From Stereocaulon alpinum (Eukaryota > Ascomycota > Lecanoromycetes > Lecanorales > Stereocaulaceae), in NCBI GenBank assembly GCA_018257865.1, contig JAEUBA010000208.1, forward strand, positions 1-24,981: DNA of 24,981 nt. Direction: 5' to 3'. The stretch's first letter is position 1. The number at the start of each line of letters is the position of its first letter. Of this stretch, positions 1-9,149 are shown one piece after another. Made by a program: the position numbers and the translations under genes. The notes below the pieces were generated by a model, which was not told the DNA's origin, made no database searches, and saw only the letters and a program-made list of their open reading frames with translations.

Positions 1-140
1 GCAACCACGCGACGTCTCAACATCGTTCAACCTGCAATGCATTAGGGGAGACATCTCGGCTCTGAATAGGTATTCAGGTTCGTAGCCAGCACCGCGTACA
101 GGTGTGTCTCCATCGCTGGCCGCTAGAGCTAGGTAATACT
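1..140 (-). other. Unrecognised open reading frame at window edge
   Basis: On the minus strand, from about 138 down to base 1, there is an uninterrupted frame of about 46 codons that runs out of the window. Base composition is normal, unlike the AT-rich block that begins at about 140. The residues include a stretch like GAGYEPEYLFRAEMSPL. I do not recognise the family. It could be the remaining part of a gene whose upstream end was replaced by the adjacent RIP-mutated repeat, or chance. Its 3' part would lie beyond the left edge of the window. Confidence 0.2.
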
Positions 141-735
141 CCTAAGGTTAGTAATAATAATAATTATCTAAAAAGATCTAGATTTAATAGCTAGTAGTAG
201 TTACTAAGTTCTTAAAAGAGGTTTAGTACTACTAGATTAAATATAGTATTAATAGGGTTAATTAAGGTATATTTTAATAAGGGTAATTAATTAATTAAGG
301 CTTAATATAAATAAAGTAGTTAATAGACTACTATAACTAGGGGGTAACGATAGAGTATAAGAATATAAAATCAAGTAGTAATATAATTATAGAATAGAAT
401 AATTAGACTTTAAGGCTTAAACGATCGTACTATAGTCGCTAGATTTAATAGGTTGGCTCGTTAAGGTAGAAGAAGGATAGATTCTAGTAGGTAGGTAGGT
501 CCGGCTACTTAAGCTATAAAGCTAAGCTAATTAAGGCTATACCTTCCTCGCTACTCTACTAAATACTTATACTTTTAATTTAGCGTAAATTAGACTAGTA
601 AAGTTAATTAGACCCTACGTTAGAAATTAATTAGACTCTACTTTCTATGATGGAAAATACCCGTATCTCAGTAAAACTTTAGTACTAATAATTAAATAGA
701 CCCTACGTAGAGTCCAATTACCGATTAGAGATAGG
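140..735. repeat. RIP-mutated AT-rich repeat remnant
   Basis: About 600 bp change abruptly to TpA-rich sequence made of words such as taat, ctag and ttaag, with few CpA or TpG dinucleotides. This is the same texture as the retrotransposons at 8516-18266. No domain can be read in any frame. Near its right end are related words in both orientations (604-642 against 694-720), which may be the ends of a small inverted-repeat element. It directly joins the truncated cytochrome P450 at about 735, so it probably replaced the P450's last exon. The transposon family is unknown. Confidence 0.6.
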
Positions 736-2400
736 GTTATACTGACTGGTGTCTAAAGCACACAGAAAGTAAGCTCTGGAACTTTTGGTGAGCTGTTGAA
801 CGGACACTACTAACCCTAGGCGGGATAATCCAATCACCGTACTTTAAAGGCTCTTGCGGAGATACGAGAGGAAGACGGGATGTAACAAGAGCTGTGATAC
901 GTAAAGACTCCTTGACGACTGCTGTCTTCGCGGCCACATCTGATCAGTCCTGCCTTAGACTATGCAGAAAAGCTGGCTTACCAGCCAAGGGAGCTGCTCC
1001 AAAGTCTTCGTATCGACTTGTATGTCTGATTTAACTATTACTGTTGCAAGTTCCTCTTTTAGTCTTAGAAGAATGACATCTTTGTTGACTAGTATATAAA
1101 AGGTGGCTGTTATTAGTACTTGAGCTGTAGTCTCGCCTCCTGCTACTAGCACGATAAAACCTTCCTGGGTAATTCTTTCCTCTTCCTTCTCTATGGAGGA
1201 TAAACCCTTGCTTGCGAGGATGCTTTCGAAAATGTTGATAGTTCTGGGGGTAGTACAGTCTAAAGATTGAGCACTTGTGCTCGCCAGATCATTCTGGCTT
1301 TCACAGATAGCCGCATTAGCTTACCTATGTATATCCTAAGTCACCTAAGCGTCAGCAAATATGCTCGTTTTCTTTAATGTGCCCTGAATTTGGGCGCCTA
1401 CACGATGCAGAGCAACGATTCGTGCAAGGTCCGGTAATACCGCCCGAAGAGGACCTAAGGGTAGCTTCAAAGCTAGTGGAATGATCTAGGTAAATTGCTT
1501 TATCAGAGGTGTTAATATCGCTACTGCTTTGATGGTCCTCTTCCAATCATCTGCTTTCCGGTTATCCTGGAGCAGGTCAAGTGATTTGTTGAACGTATGA
1601 CCGCAAAGTGTATCCGTGGTTATAGCCAGAAAAGTTTTGCGTAGTTCCACAACTCCGCCATTTTCTAAACCTTGTCTCAGTCGTTGGCCTAGTAGGTTTA
1701 TCTTTTCGTAGATCATCGATTGTGCAGAAGAGACGGTGTTTTTCGAGAAGAATGGATTAATAGCTGCCCGCCGCTTTCGGTGGATCTCGTGATCAATGGT
1801 GCCGAAGACTAGAGATATACATTAGTGCTAGAACAGAAGGCATAGGTTGCTACTTACTTCTATATGGAGTGCCGGTCATATGCGCCGCTGGTGGATACTT
1901 ATCCCGTAGACACTTTTGCATGTAAGAAAGCAAGGCTTAGCAGAGGGTAGATCGTTTACAGATGCTGGACCTGTGTATAGAACCCCAATCCATCCAGAAT
2001 CCCTGACATGGAGCTCTTCAGGATTTATTCGCACAATTGGTCCTGCTCGCATCAGTCACTTCAGTTTCGTAATCGAAGGCTGATGGCCTGACTCGACTCG
2101 AACGTAATATCTAACGACCACATACCATAAATTTTGTGCATACGCTCAATCTCGCACATGAACGTGCCACCGGGCCGTTTCAAAAGATCGAAAAAGAACT
2201 CATACCACTTAGTCGCCGCTGCGAACTTGGGTCCCGGGAAACGAGAAAGGGGATGCAAGTATAGGCGATGAAGAATCGTCCACAAGGAAAAAAGGGCCCA
2301 TGTCCCCGCAATCGCCAGAATTTGTAGAAGTAGTTGTATATTGGTCCAGTGTGCAGAAAGGGTGCAATTTTCAATTCTCCTTTTATTATTGCTGAGAACG
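736..2400 (-). pseudogene. Cytochrome P450 pseudogene, heme-binding end missing
   Basis: A fungal microsomal P450 monooxygenase resembling the benzoate-4-monooxygenase/trichodiene-oxygenase group. Visible in order: a hydrophobic N-terminal anchor (about 2340-2290), the proline-rich hinge LHPLSRFPGPK, a C-helix with HRKRRAAINPFFSK (about 1790-1750), the I-helix LVAGGETTAQVL (about 1150-1115), the K-helix KESLR and the segment EPLKYGDWIIPP (about 900-820). Introns that restore the family sequence in phase lie at 2043-2125, 1913-1959, 1809-1857 and 926-981; another is needed in 1320-1400 but I could not fix its ends. The cysteine heme-ligand loop (FxxGxRxCxG), which should follow by about 80-100 residues, is absent because RIP-mutated repeat begins at about 735. 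An in-frame TAG at 1486-1488 sits where a tryptophan is likely. No convincing ATG was found; the N-terminus may be frameshifted around 2330-2440. The gene cannot make an active enzyme. Confidence 0.85.
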
Positions 2401-2444
2401 AGTTTTTCGTATATGGCTCTAAATAAGACAAGACAAATCCCATC

Positions 2445-3659
2445 TCATGAGTCCGAGCTCATGCATCAGACGCTGAGGCTGCACCTTGCCAAGGTCCTGT
2501 TGCCTGACTCTTGAACATGTTGCTGCGTCTGCACACCTGCGCCAACCTTTCAAACACGGAAATAAAAATTACTAAAATCTTACAAGCAAAACACTAATCA
2601 TTGATGCTTTGCATGACAAGCTTGCGCGCAGCATGCTAGCTATCAGAGATCAGGATCCGCAACATTTCCGATTCGCTTTACAGGATTAAAGTTTAGACCT
2701 GGACTGCAAGGCCAACGTAGCATGCGATTAGCGGATATCACGGATCGTCATCTGTGCAACAGGGCCATGCTCCGTCTCAGCTTCATGCGCATTCCATTAG
2801 ACGATAGCACCCTAATGACCGTCTGATTCCACTCAACGGCCTGAACAGAAGTGCGCTAATGCGAGTTTTCTAAGGCTTTCTGTTTGGCACTGTTCGGAAA
2901 TGAGCAGTGTCTTAGTTACATGGTACCTCAAAACTTACAAAGCATGCACCCAGCCATGTGGGATGTATACGCACGAAAGCAAAATTAAGGGAAAAAGATG
3001 CGTTGTATGGAGCGCATGACCTTACAAAAGCATGGGATTGAATCCGCCTTGCTGCAGAACCTGTGGGGGGTTTCCGTTCCGTTGTACTATCCCACAACGA
3101 CTTGGGGGGTGGTACAGGGTACGGGACACCCAAAAATATCTCAATCTGAGCTCTGAACCAATGACAACACCTCGAACTCCGTGTCGACACAAACTCTCTA
3201 TCTAGAAAGAGCATATGCAAAAGCACATCGAGTTGACTGCTATTGGTTTTAGACCGGGGTCCGCACTTGCACTAGCCAAATCAGGCCGGCCCTCGACGAT
3301 CACTTCGAAATCTTGTGCATCTGTATCGTCTTAGGGCTTACACCTGCATTACAACGTACGTTTGTCATACGCAGAAACCAAAATACGCGCCCCTATCAGC
3401 ACGTAGTAACACACCCAGCTCCAGCCTGAGAGCGGTCGGATGTGGCAATTGTGCAATGACGAAAGATAGATCGAGAATGGAGTGAATAACACAGCTAACC
3501 GTCTCTAATGTTGACTTACCGGCATTACTGTGACCTAACATTTGGCTCTTACAATTTGTTCATGGGGATTATAGCTCAGAGTATCAGCTCTATAGTTCTA
3601 TCTCCTGTCTCTCTTATGCAATTTGAAGTCATTTACCAAAACTGCCTACTGACTGCACG
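2445..3659. other. Intergenic region between divergent P450 and 7TM genes
   Basis: About 1.2 kb of normal composition separate the 5' ends of the P450 remnant (minus) and the 7TM gene (plus), so both promoters should lie here. A 104-codon minus-strand frame at 2912-3226 has no recognisable motif and looks like chance. A pyrimidine-rich stretch (about 3598-3620) precedes the ATG at 3660, as is common in fungal promoters. I see no tRNA, repeat or clear regulator site. Confidence 0.5.
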
Positions 3660-4923
3660 ATGCTCAGTTCCGACGGAAAGAAGTCGATCGTGATACTCTC
3701 CGTCCTCACCCCACTATCCACAACATTCCTTGGGTTGAGGTTGGCAAAGAAGCGCAAGCTGCTCGGTGTCGACGATTGGCTCCTCTGCTTTGCGGTCTTG
3801 TTGCTTTATTTGCAAGCTGCGGGTGGTTTCTTGTGTAAGAGCGTTTGCATGTTCACCGTGGTACCTCAGCTGATTCCATTGTCTTAGTTGCTATCAAAGG
3901 CGGAGAGGGGAAACAAATGCATGATTTGACTCCGAATGAATTAGCATGGCTGCTAAAGGTGCGTGGTTGAGAAGATCACAAGGAAAGAGACTTGGCTTAT
4001 TTTCGTGAAGATGGAGTATTGGCCGGAGCTTAGCTACACCATTTGTGTCGCCACCATCAAAATCTCTGTCTTGATTTCCTATAATTGGATTTTTGGTAGG
4101 CTCAAATGGTTTCGCTATGTAGTCTTCACCCTTGGCACACTCACTTCCATATGGTTTTTTGGGGTCTTCTTCTCGGTCCTGTTCCAGTGTACGCCGGTTG
4201 ACAAGGCATGGCAACCGATGAAACCAGGTCACTGTATTGATTTCAAACCATTCCTCTGGGTCAATTCGATCTCAAACACCATTCTTGATTATTCAATTCT
4301 GCTATTGCCAGTGGTTCCAGTATGGAATCTCCAAATGGGAACGGTGCAAAAGATTCTAGTGCTTTCGTCGTTCTCGCTGGGTTCGCTGTGAGTGTCTGTT
4401 CCTGCGTTCACGGGGCTCTAGTCTGTGGCGAATGTACTGATAGAATATAGAGCGAGTATCTCGAGCACTCTGCGCGCTGCTCTGACTAACACTGTGGACG
4501 AGGTGAATCTGTCTGGTAAGTCAATCTATGCCGTCGTAGTATTTGCTATTCATCTCCGGCGACGTAGAGGACCTTGCCAGTACGCTGACGCAAAATACAG
4601 CAACAGTCTTCCAAGACTCCGTCTGGTACTACGTCGAGCCTAACGCTGGTGTATTGTCCGCTTGTCTACCGTACCTTGCCAGTACCTTCGGTCAAAGACT
4701 CCTAAAAGTATTCAAAATGTTGTCAGATTTCGGCATTGAGACGATAGTGCTTTTGCGACTTCGTTCGCGAGCCGACCACAGCACAAAAGCGACCAATACT
4801 GTCAAGTACGGAACTCAAAGGGCCACATACGAGTCATATGAGCTGGGTGAAAATAATCATCATACTACACCTCAATTCAAAGACGGAGATCTTATCGAGG
4901 AGTCGGTTCGGCATCTGGTCTGA
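3660..4923 (+). CDS. Fungal rhodopsin-domain (PTH11/SAT4-like) 7TM membrane protein
   Basis: Integral membrane protein of the fungal-specific rhodopsin-domain family (PF20684 type, often annotated as integral membrane or PTH11-like proteins); substrate or ligand unknown. Five exons: 3660-3834, 3888-3958, 4011-4387, 4451-4515 and 4601-4923. All junctions keep phase and give 336 residues, a usual size. Introns are 53, 52, 63 and 85 bp, three with CTGAY branch points (the last is gctgacg). Family motifs are present: DDWL at residues 38-41, FQCTPVDKAWQP at 141-152 with a following GHC, NTILDYSILLLPV in the next helix, W.LQM...QK and FSLGS at 185-207, and VEPNAGVLSACLP near the last helix. The C-terminal tail is polar. 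The start at 3660 is the only ATG that puts a short hydrophilic N-terminus before helix 1. This is the only complete gene in the window and shows no RIP damage. It converges with the methyltransferase. Confidence 0.9.
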
Positions 4924-5380
4924 TGGCACACTCGGGCGTCTTTGAGCTCATGTCGTTGGGCACGCGGTTATTCAACGCCGTGTGCAAGGGAAATGTAACA
5001 CATGCAGCTAGGTATCACGGCTGATGGGTCTCTCAGCTAGGTGCGCCCTTGGGAAAGAGCAGCCTCGGAACACTTCTATTTTGGTACGATCATAGTCGAG
5101 TCAAGGGCTTCTATTTGATGCACAGATACAGCTAGTCCTGTAGATATGACGGTAATTGATCGGTGGAAGTATTGAACTCAGCTTGAGTATGCCGTCATTT
5201 GCGTTGCAAGAACTAGTGAAAGATCATAGGCGAGTGCTATTCCTGAAGTTGAAGTACGTGAGGAGTGTTGAGCCTTCAATTTATTTCGGGCTTCCGTGCT
5301 GTATGTATCTTCCTGTAGCATCCATCAGCTTTCAACGGAACACGCCAAAGTTTGAGAGACAAACGACTTGCGAAGAACCC
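4924..5380. other. Convergent intergenic region
   Basis: 457 bp between the stop codons of the plus-strand 7TM gene and the minus-strand methyltransferase. Composition is ordinary. It should hold both 3' untranslated regions and polyadenylation signals, but no motif is clear enough to place. An open frame crossing 5156-5569 on the plus strand is the antisense shadow of the methyltransferase plus chance sequence. Confidence 0.5.
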
Positions 5381-6132
5381 TTACATAGTCAAGTAGTATC
5401 GTTTGGCATGAGTGTTTTCTCTCAAATCTCTCTGAGCTTCCACCACCAAATCCGTTGCTTCCTTTGCACTGATCTTGGGGTCCTGACTGATGATAGCCGC
5501 ACCAGCCATCGCCAAAAAGGTGCTAAAATTATCAAGAGTCATGGCTCCTATACGCCGTTCATGTTCTGACTCTGGCCACTCCCCCAGTGGCCACTTCTGC
5601 TCTTCTTCATTGACCTCTATGAAACCTAGTCCACGAAGCCTCTCCACATGTCTAGTGGTCGCCCGGTAGTCCAGACCCTTCATTGCCCAGCACTTCTCCG
5701 CAATCTGGCCCCATCTGATGAAACTCGATGAATTATTATCGGCAATCGGGTTCTCAGCTCGGAAAGGGTGACAGACATCAAGCAGTTCCAGCCAACCCCC
5801 TGGTTCGAGGTTATCCCAGCAACGGGAAAGAAGTGTAGGCCAGTCGTGGATACCGGATGTGAGCATACGGCCATGAATGAATCCGAATTTCTGTGTGAAG
5901 TCCCACTCCTTTTCTGCGTCCATTTGAAGGATTCTGAGATTTTTTGGAGGCGTAATGTCAGGCGGCGTGAGGTCTATGGCTATAGTTTGAGTGGTAGGAC
6001 GCTGTGTGGCGATTGCGACAGCCCAGGCGCCTGTCCCACAACCAATGTCAAGAACAGAGCCGACGTGGCTCGAAAAGGAGATGGTATGGAGACGACCATG
6101 GAGGGTGAGCAGCCAGACTTGATGCTGGAGAT
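5381..6132 (-). CDS. SAM-dependent methyltransferase (LaeA/UMTA-like), C-terminal exon
   Basis: Class I S-adenosylmethionine methyltransferase of the large fungal LaeA/UMTA-like group, common in secondary-metabolism clusters. One open exon of 250 codons including the stop. It begins after a 3' splice site (taatcag) at 6132/6133. Motif I VLDIGCGTGAWAVAIA lies about 25 residues in, the acidic loop IAIDLTPPDI follows, then FGFIHGRML..GI.DWP and the WDNLEPGGWLELLD strand typical of the family, and a helical C-terminus ending at the TAA at 5381-5383. Family members normally have about 60 more residues before this exon (the YHAY...LPNDE region); I could not find a convincing upstream exon in 6133-6700. 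The end is also slightly shorter than usual, lacking the final YGRKP-like motif. No internal stop is present, so it may be functional if the first exon exists, or 5'-truncated. Substrate unknown. Confidence 0.82.
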
Positions 6133-6700
6133 CTGATTATATGAGCGAAGTTATTGTAGACGAGGACAAAAATTTGCCTAGGCGTTGCTGTTCCTCCTAT
6201 GACAAGACTTAGTAATGGGCTTGGTACAATGATAGCAGGTTTGCAAATACCACCTCATCCGGTTTCGTCATTAAATAATCAACTTCTTTCTCACAGGCGC
6301 TCATCGTATAAGATGTAGGTATGCAACGATGCGTGCGATTGAGGGAGCCTAGGAATGCAATTATTACGTTATGAGCATATGGTTGTAAATTCTTTTACAG
6401 CTTGAGAAGATCCGATAGGATCGCTTAGAAGCGCAGCACCCTCATTACCAGTCGTCTAAGGTGACCTGTTCTGGTAGACTGAGCTTTGGCAATCCTGGAA
6501 AGTCACATTTTTTCCACTCATCACATTACGGAGAAGGAAGTAACTCGAACATCACTATAGTTATGCATACATGTCCAAGGTTAAGAACATATCTGGACTA
6601 CGAATCATCAGGCCGGCCGACTTGAATGCACGTGGCAGAAGCAATGTGAACATAAGCTGACTATACAACAAGACGTGGCCTCTTATGCTCAAGCTCCGAT
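6133..6700. other. Spacer between methyltransferase and GMC gene
   Basis: About 570 bp of normal composition between the visible methyltransferase exon and the stop codon of the GMC gene at 6701. The missing first exon and promoter of the methyltransferase should be here, as should the GMC 3' untranslated region. I looked for the family's N-terminal motif on the minus strand and found nothing convincing. No repeats are evident. Confidence 0.4.
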
Positions 6701-8515
6701 CTATGCGCCTTGCAAGATATCGTCCGCGATTTTCTCGGCAAGTGCGTCTATATAGCTCAGTTATCAGCGGCATGACTCTCTCTGTGTGTTCTATTCGTCT
6801 ATTCGGTGCAAAAGCCGCTTGAACAAAGCAAGACTTACATATTGTTGATGAAGGATGCCCAGGTGGCAAGACTGGGAAAGCTGAAGCATCAACCACACGC
6901 AATCCTTGCACGCCAATAACCCGTGCTTTTGAGTCAAGTACAGCCATGGAATGATTAGGCATCCCCATCGCACATGTTGCGGAGGCGTGATAACTTGCTG
7001 TAGCGCTCTGTTGAATGAAGCTCAGTATTTGTGTATCAGTTGACACATTGAGGCCTGGGAATGCCTCATCGCCTATTACAATATCTTTAGTAGCACTATT
7101 ACCTGCAAACACTGCGCGAGCTTGCTTGAATGCAGCTACCGCTACTTCTTGATCTCGAGCATCGAGTAGCCAATTTGGGCTAATGATGGGATTAATCGCC
7201 GTGTCAATTGATCTTATTGTAACGTTTCCGCGTGAGAAAGGCTTTGTGAGAGCCGTAGACGATGACACGTAATTCCCCCCGTCAGTGGGAGCATCGTTTG
7301 TGTTGTTTGCATAGCCAAAATATCCGTCCAAGAAGAGGTGCTCGAAATCTGGCCAATCCAAAGGGAAGGTGTCTAGAGCTGCACGGGTAGAATTGCTAAT
7401 ACTCCCTGCTGGGAGATTGGCAAAGCCTATGAGTGATGTCAGCTAAGGACATGAAGTCGTCCCAAGTATACAACCTAGGACGCCCCCGCCACAATTCGTC
7501 AGCATGCCAGTGCGGTTGGTAATATAATCTGCGGTCTGTGCCGCAGCAAAAGACGGCGACGCCAATTGACTATATGTTGTCAAGTCCACCGCATATGCTG
7601 GACTAAATGCGATATGGTCCTGAAATTATGAGCTTTTGGTAGAGATCTTTTCATACATGAAAGCTAGCTTACCCACATGTTTTGCCCTACGCCTTTACGG
7701 TCAGCGAGGACCCGTATGCCCAACCCTTCCAAGGTCTCTCTCGGCCCAATACCAGACACCATTAGCAGCTGGGGAGACCGAAACTGCAAGTGGTTAGAAC
7801 AACCTAGTAGATAAGATGTTTGACCAGGCTCTAAGATCGACGTACTACACCTGCCGCTATAATAACTTCCCTAGTAGCATTGATTTGATAGGTGATACCA
7901 CCGCTGTTCACAATGACACTTGTTGCCTTCTTTTCGGTATTAAAGAGCACACTCTTAGCTAAGGTGTTCTTATAGACCGCTAGATTGGTCGTTTCTCGGA
8001 GTGCCTCCCGTAAATAAGAAGCTTCGGACGAACACCTTGTCTGTGTTCGTGGATCTTGGGTGAATGCAGTATATCCCCAACCAATTATATTGCCATCTAC
8101 TATTCTAGGGAGCTGCTGGAGTCCTAACGCCGTTAAGCCTCGGCCAATCCATGAAGATATAGGATTTACCCAAGCCGGATAGCCGACTTGGAGAGGGTTT
8201 CCTTCGGTACTAAACACCGACTGATTATATAGAGTAGTGGAGTTGGAAAGCCGAGTTGTTTGGTTAGGAGGGTGAAAACGAACGCTCTTTATGAAATAGG
8301 GTAGAAAGTTGTCAAAGTTGTATCCCTCATCGCCAGTGAGTTCAGCCCACTTCTGGTATACACCTCGAGATAACCTAAGGAGCTCTAAATAAGCTACCAA
8401 CTTTCGATTAGCTAAGCCTAACTTACCGATAGTACCACATGAAATTCCTAGCACTACCACCCCCAAGGACTTTTCCCGAATAGTATTTCTCGGTCAGCCA
8501 AACCCTAGATAACCT
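6701..8515 (-). pseudogene. GMC-family FAD oxidoreductase, 5' end lost to a Copia element
   Basis: Flavin-dependent glucose-methanol-choline oxidoreductase (aryl-alcohol-oxidase/choline-dehydrogenase-like), which oxidises an alcohol. Exons on the minus strand: 8427-8515 (partial), 7849-8374, 7673-7783, 7475-7619, 6839-7426 and 6701-6747. Introns of 52, 65, 53, 48 and 91 bp; all junctions keep phase. Seen in order: the FAD-loop GMC signature KVLGGGSARNF near 8470, VYQKWAEL..D.GYNFDNFLPYF, the second signature with RSPQLLMVSGIGP, the MWDHIAF substrate-domain start, catalytic-site YHASATCAMG, then VIGVQGLRVVDASAFPVLPPGHP and the terminal ALAEKIADDI ending at the TAG at 6701-6703. About 110-130 N-terminal residues with the dinucleotide-binding GxGxxG are missing, cut at about 8515 by the Copia LTR. 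One extra base in the run 8471-8474 shifts frame. Everything downstream is open, suggesting a recent loss. Confidence 0.88.
8471..8474 (-). other. Frameshift in GMC gene
   Basis: Minus-strand gggaaaagtcc should read as GGG AAA GTC to continue the GMC signature; four A instead of three breaks the frame. It lies only about 40 bp from the Copia junction. Downstream the frame is open to the stop codon after splicing. Confidence 0.7.
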
Positions 8516-8740
8516 TTAGAATATTAGTAATATAATTGGAGGCTTATTGGCTATTTAATAGGGTGGAATAATCTATTACTATTAAAGTTATTACTCTTAG
8601 ATAGAATTGTATATAGAGATTTTATCTAGTGCGCGTATAGAGGCCTTAGCGAGCCCTAGCCCTAGTAGGCTAGCTAAGCGAGCCTACTAAGTATTACTAA
8701 GTAGGCCTTATCTACTATAGTTTTTACTACTTATTCTAAC
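8516..8740 (-). mobile_element. Copia 3' LTR (RIP-mutated)
   Basis: About 225 bp between the broken GMC gene and the Gypsy insertion. Its ends are inverted copies, ttagaata at the left and tattctaa at the right, as expected for an LTR of the TGTT...AACA type whose outermost bases are changed. It follows on the minus strand directly after the end of the Copia pol reading frame once the Gypsy element is removed, which is where a 3' LTR belongs. Composition is AT-rich and TpA-rich. No 5' LTR for this element remains. Confidence 0.65.
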
Positions 8741-8745
8741 GCTCC
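8741..8745. repeat. Target-site duplication, left (gctcc)
   Basis: The five bases gctcc lie immediately outside the left Gypsy LTR and recur at 15963-15967 just outside the right LTR. A 5-bp duplication is the usual product of Ty3/Gypsy integration. Confidence 0.8.
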
Positions 8746-8898
8746 TATAACGTGTTGGTAAGGAATTAGTATGTAATGAATTGGTTGCTAAGTCTAATTC
8801 TACTTGCGAGAGCTATTTCAAATATGTGCTAAGGCGGGCCTCAGCCCTACGTTACCGTAGTATAATATAATATAATAGTATAAGGCTATATCATAATA
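8746..8898 (-). repeat. Gypsy 3' LTR
   Basis: 153 bp, the same length as the right LTR and co-linear with it with no gaps. Its plus-strand ends are tataacg and cataata; the right copy has tacaacg and cataaca. All nine differences between the two copies are transitions in CpA/TpG context, as RIP makes. It is adjacent to the polypurine tract, which fixes it as the 3' LTR. Confidence 0.92.
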
Positions 8899-8907
8899 AT
8901 CTGCCCC
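8899..8907 (-). other. Gypsy polypurine tract
   Basis: Minus-strand ggggcagat directly precedes the 3' LTR. A purine run at this place primes plus-strand DNA synthesis in LTR retrotransposons and supports the minus-strand orientation. Confidence 0.6.
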
Positions 8908-9149
8908 GATTATAAGAAAGCAAGTAAGACGCCCTCGTCTTCTAAGTAATATACGATATAATTAGTAGCGTAACCAGCTAAGATTAATATAAGCCTTCGG
9001 ATAAGCCTAGTATAACTATCTTCTAGACTTGCGAGCCCGTCCTAGTCTCCGCCTAGGAGTTTTAGGCGTTTCAGCGGGTACGGTTGCTTTAACCTAATAT
9101 CTTAGTACACCAGCTTTAGCCTAATCTCTGCTTCGTAGACTAGCCTTAT

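Noticed and set aside
2912..3226. 104-codon minus-strand frame
   Set aside because: No motif or family resemblance, lies between two divergent genes where promoters are expected, and shows no intron or start context; probably chance.
3894..4232. 112-codon minus-strand frame
   Set aside because: Antisense to exons 2 and 3 of the 7TM gene.
5156..5569. 137-codon plus-strand frame
   Set aside because: Its right half is antisense to the methyltransferase and the left half has no motif.
5768..6136. 122-codon plus-strand frame
   Set aside because: Antisense shadow of the methyltransferase SAM-binding region, which has a clear family match on the other strand.
6561..6700. C-terminal extension of the GMC frame past 6701
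   Set aside because: It results from reading through the last intron (6748-6838). Splicing gives the family C-terminus and a TAG at 6701-6703.
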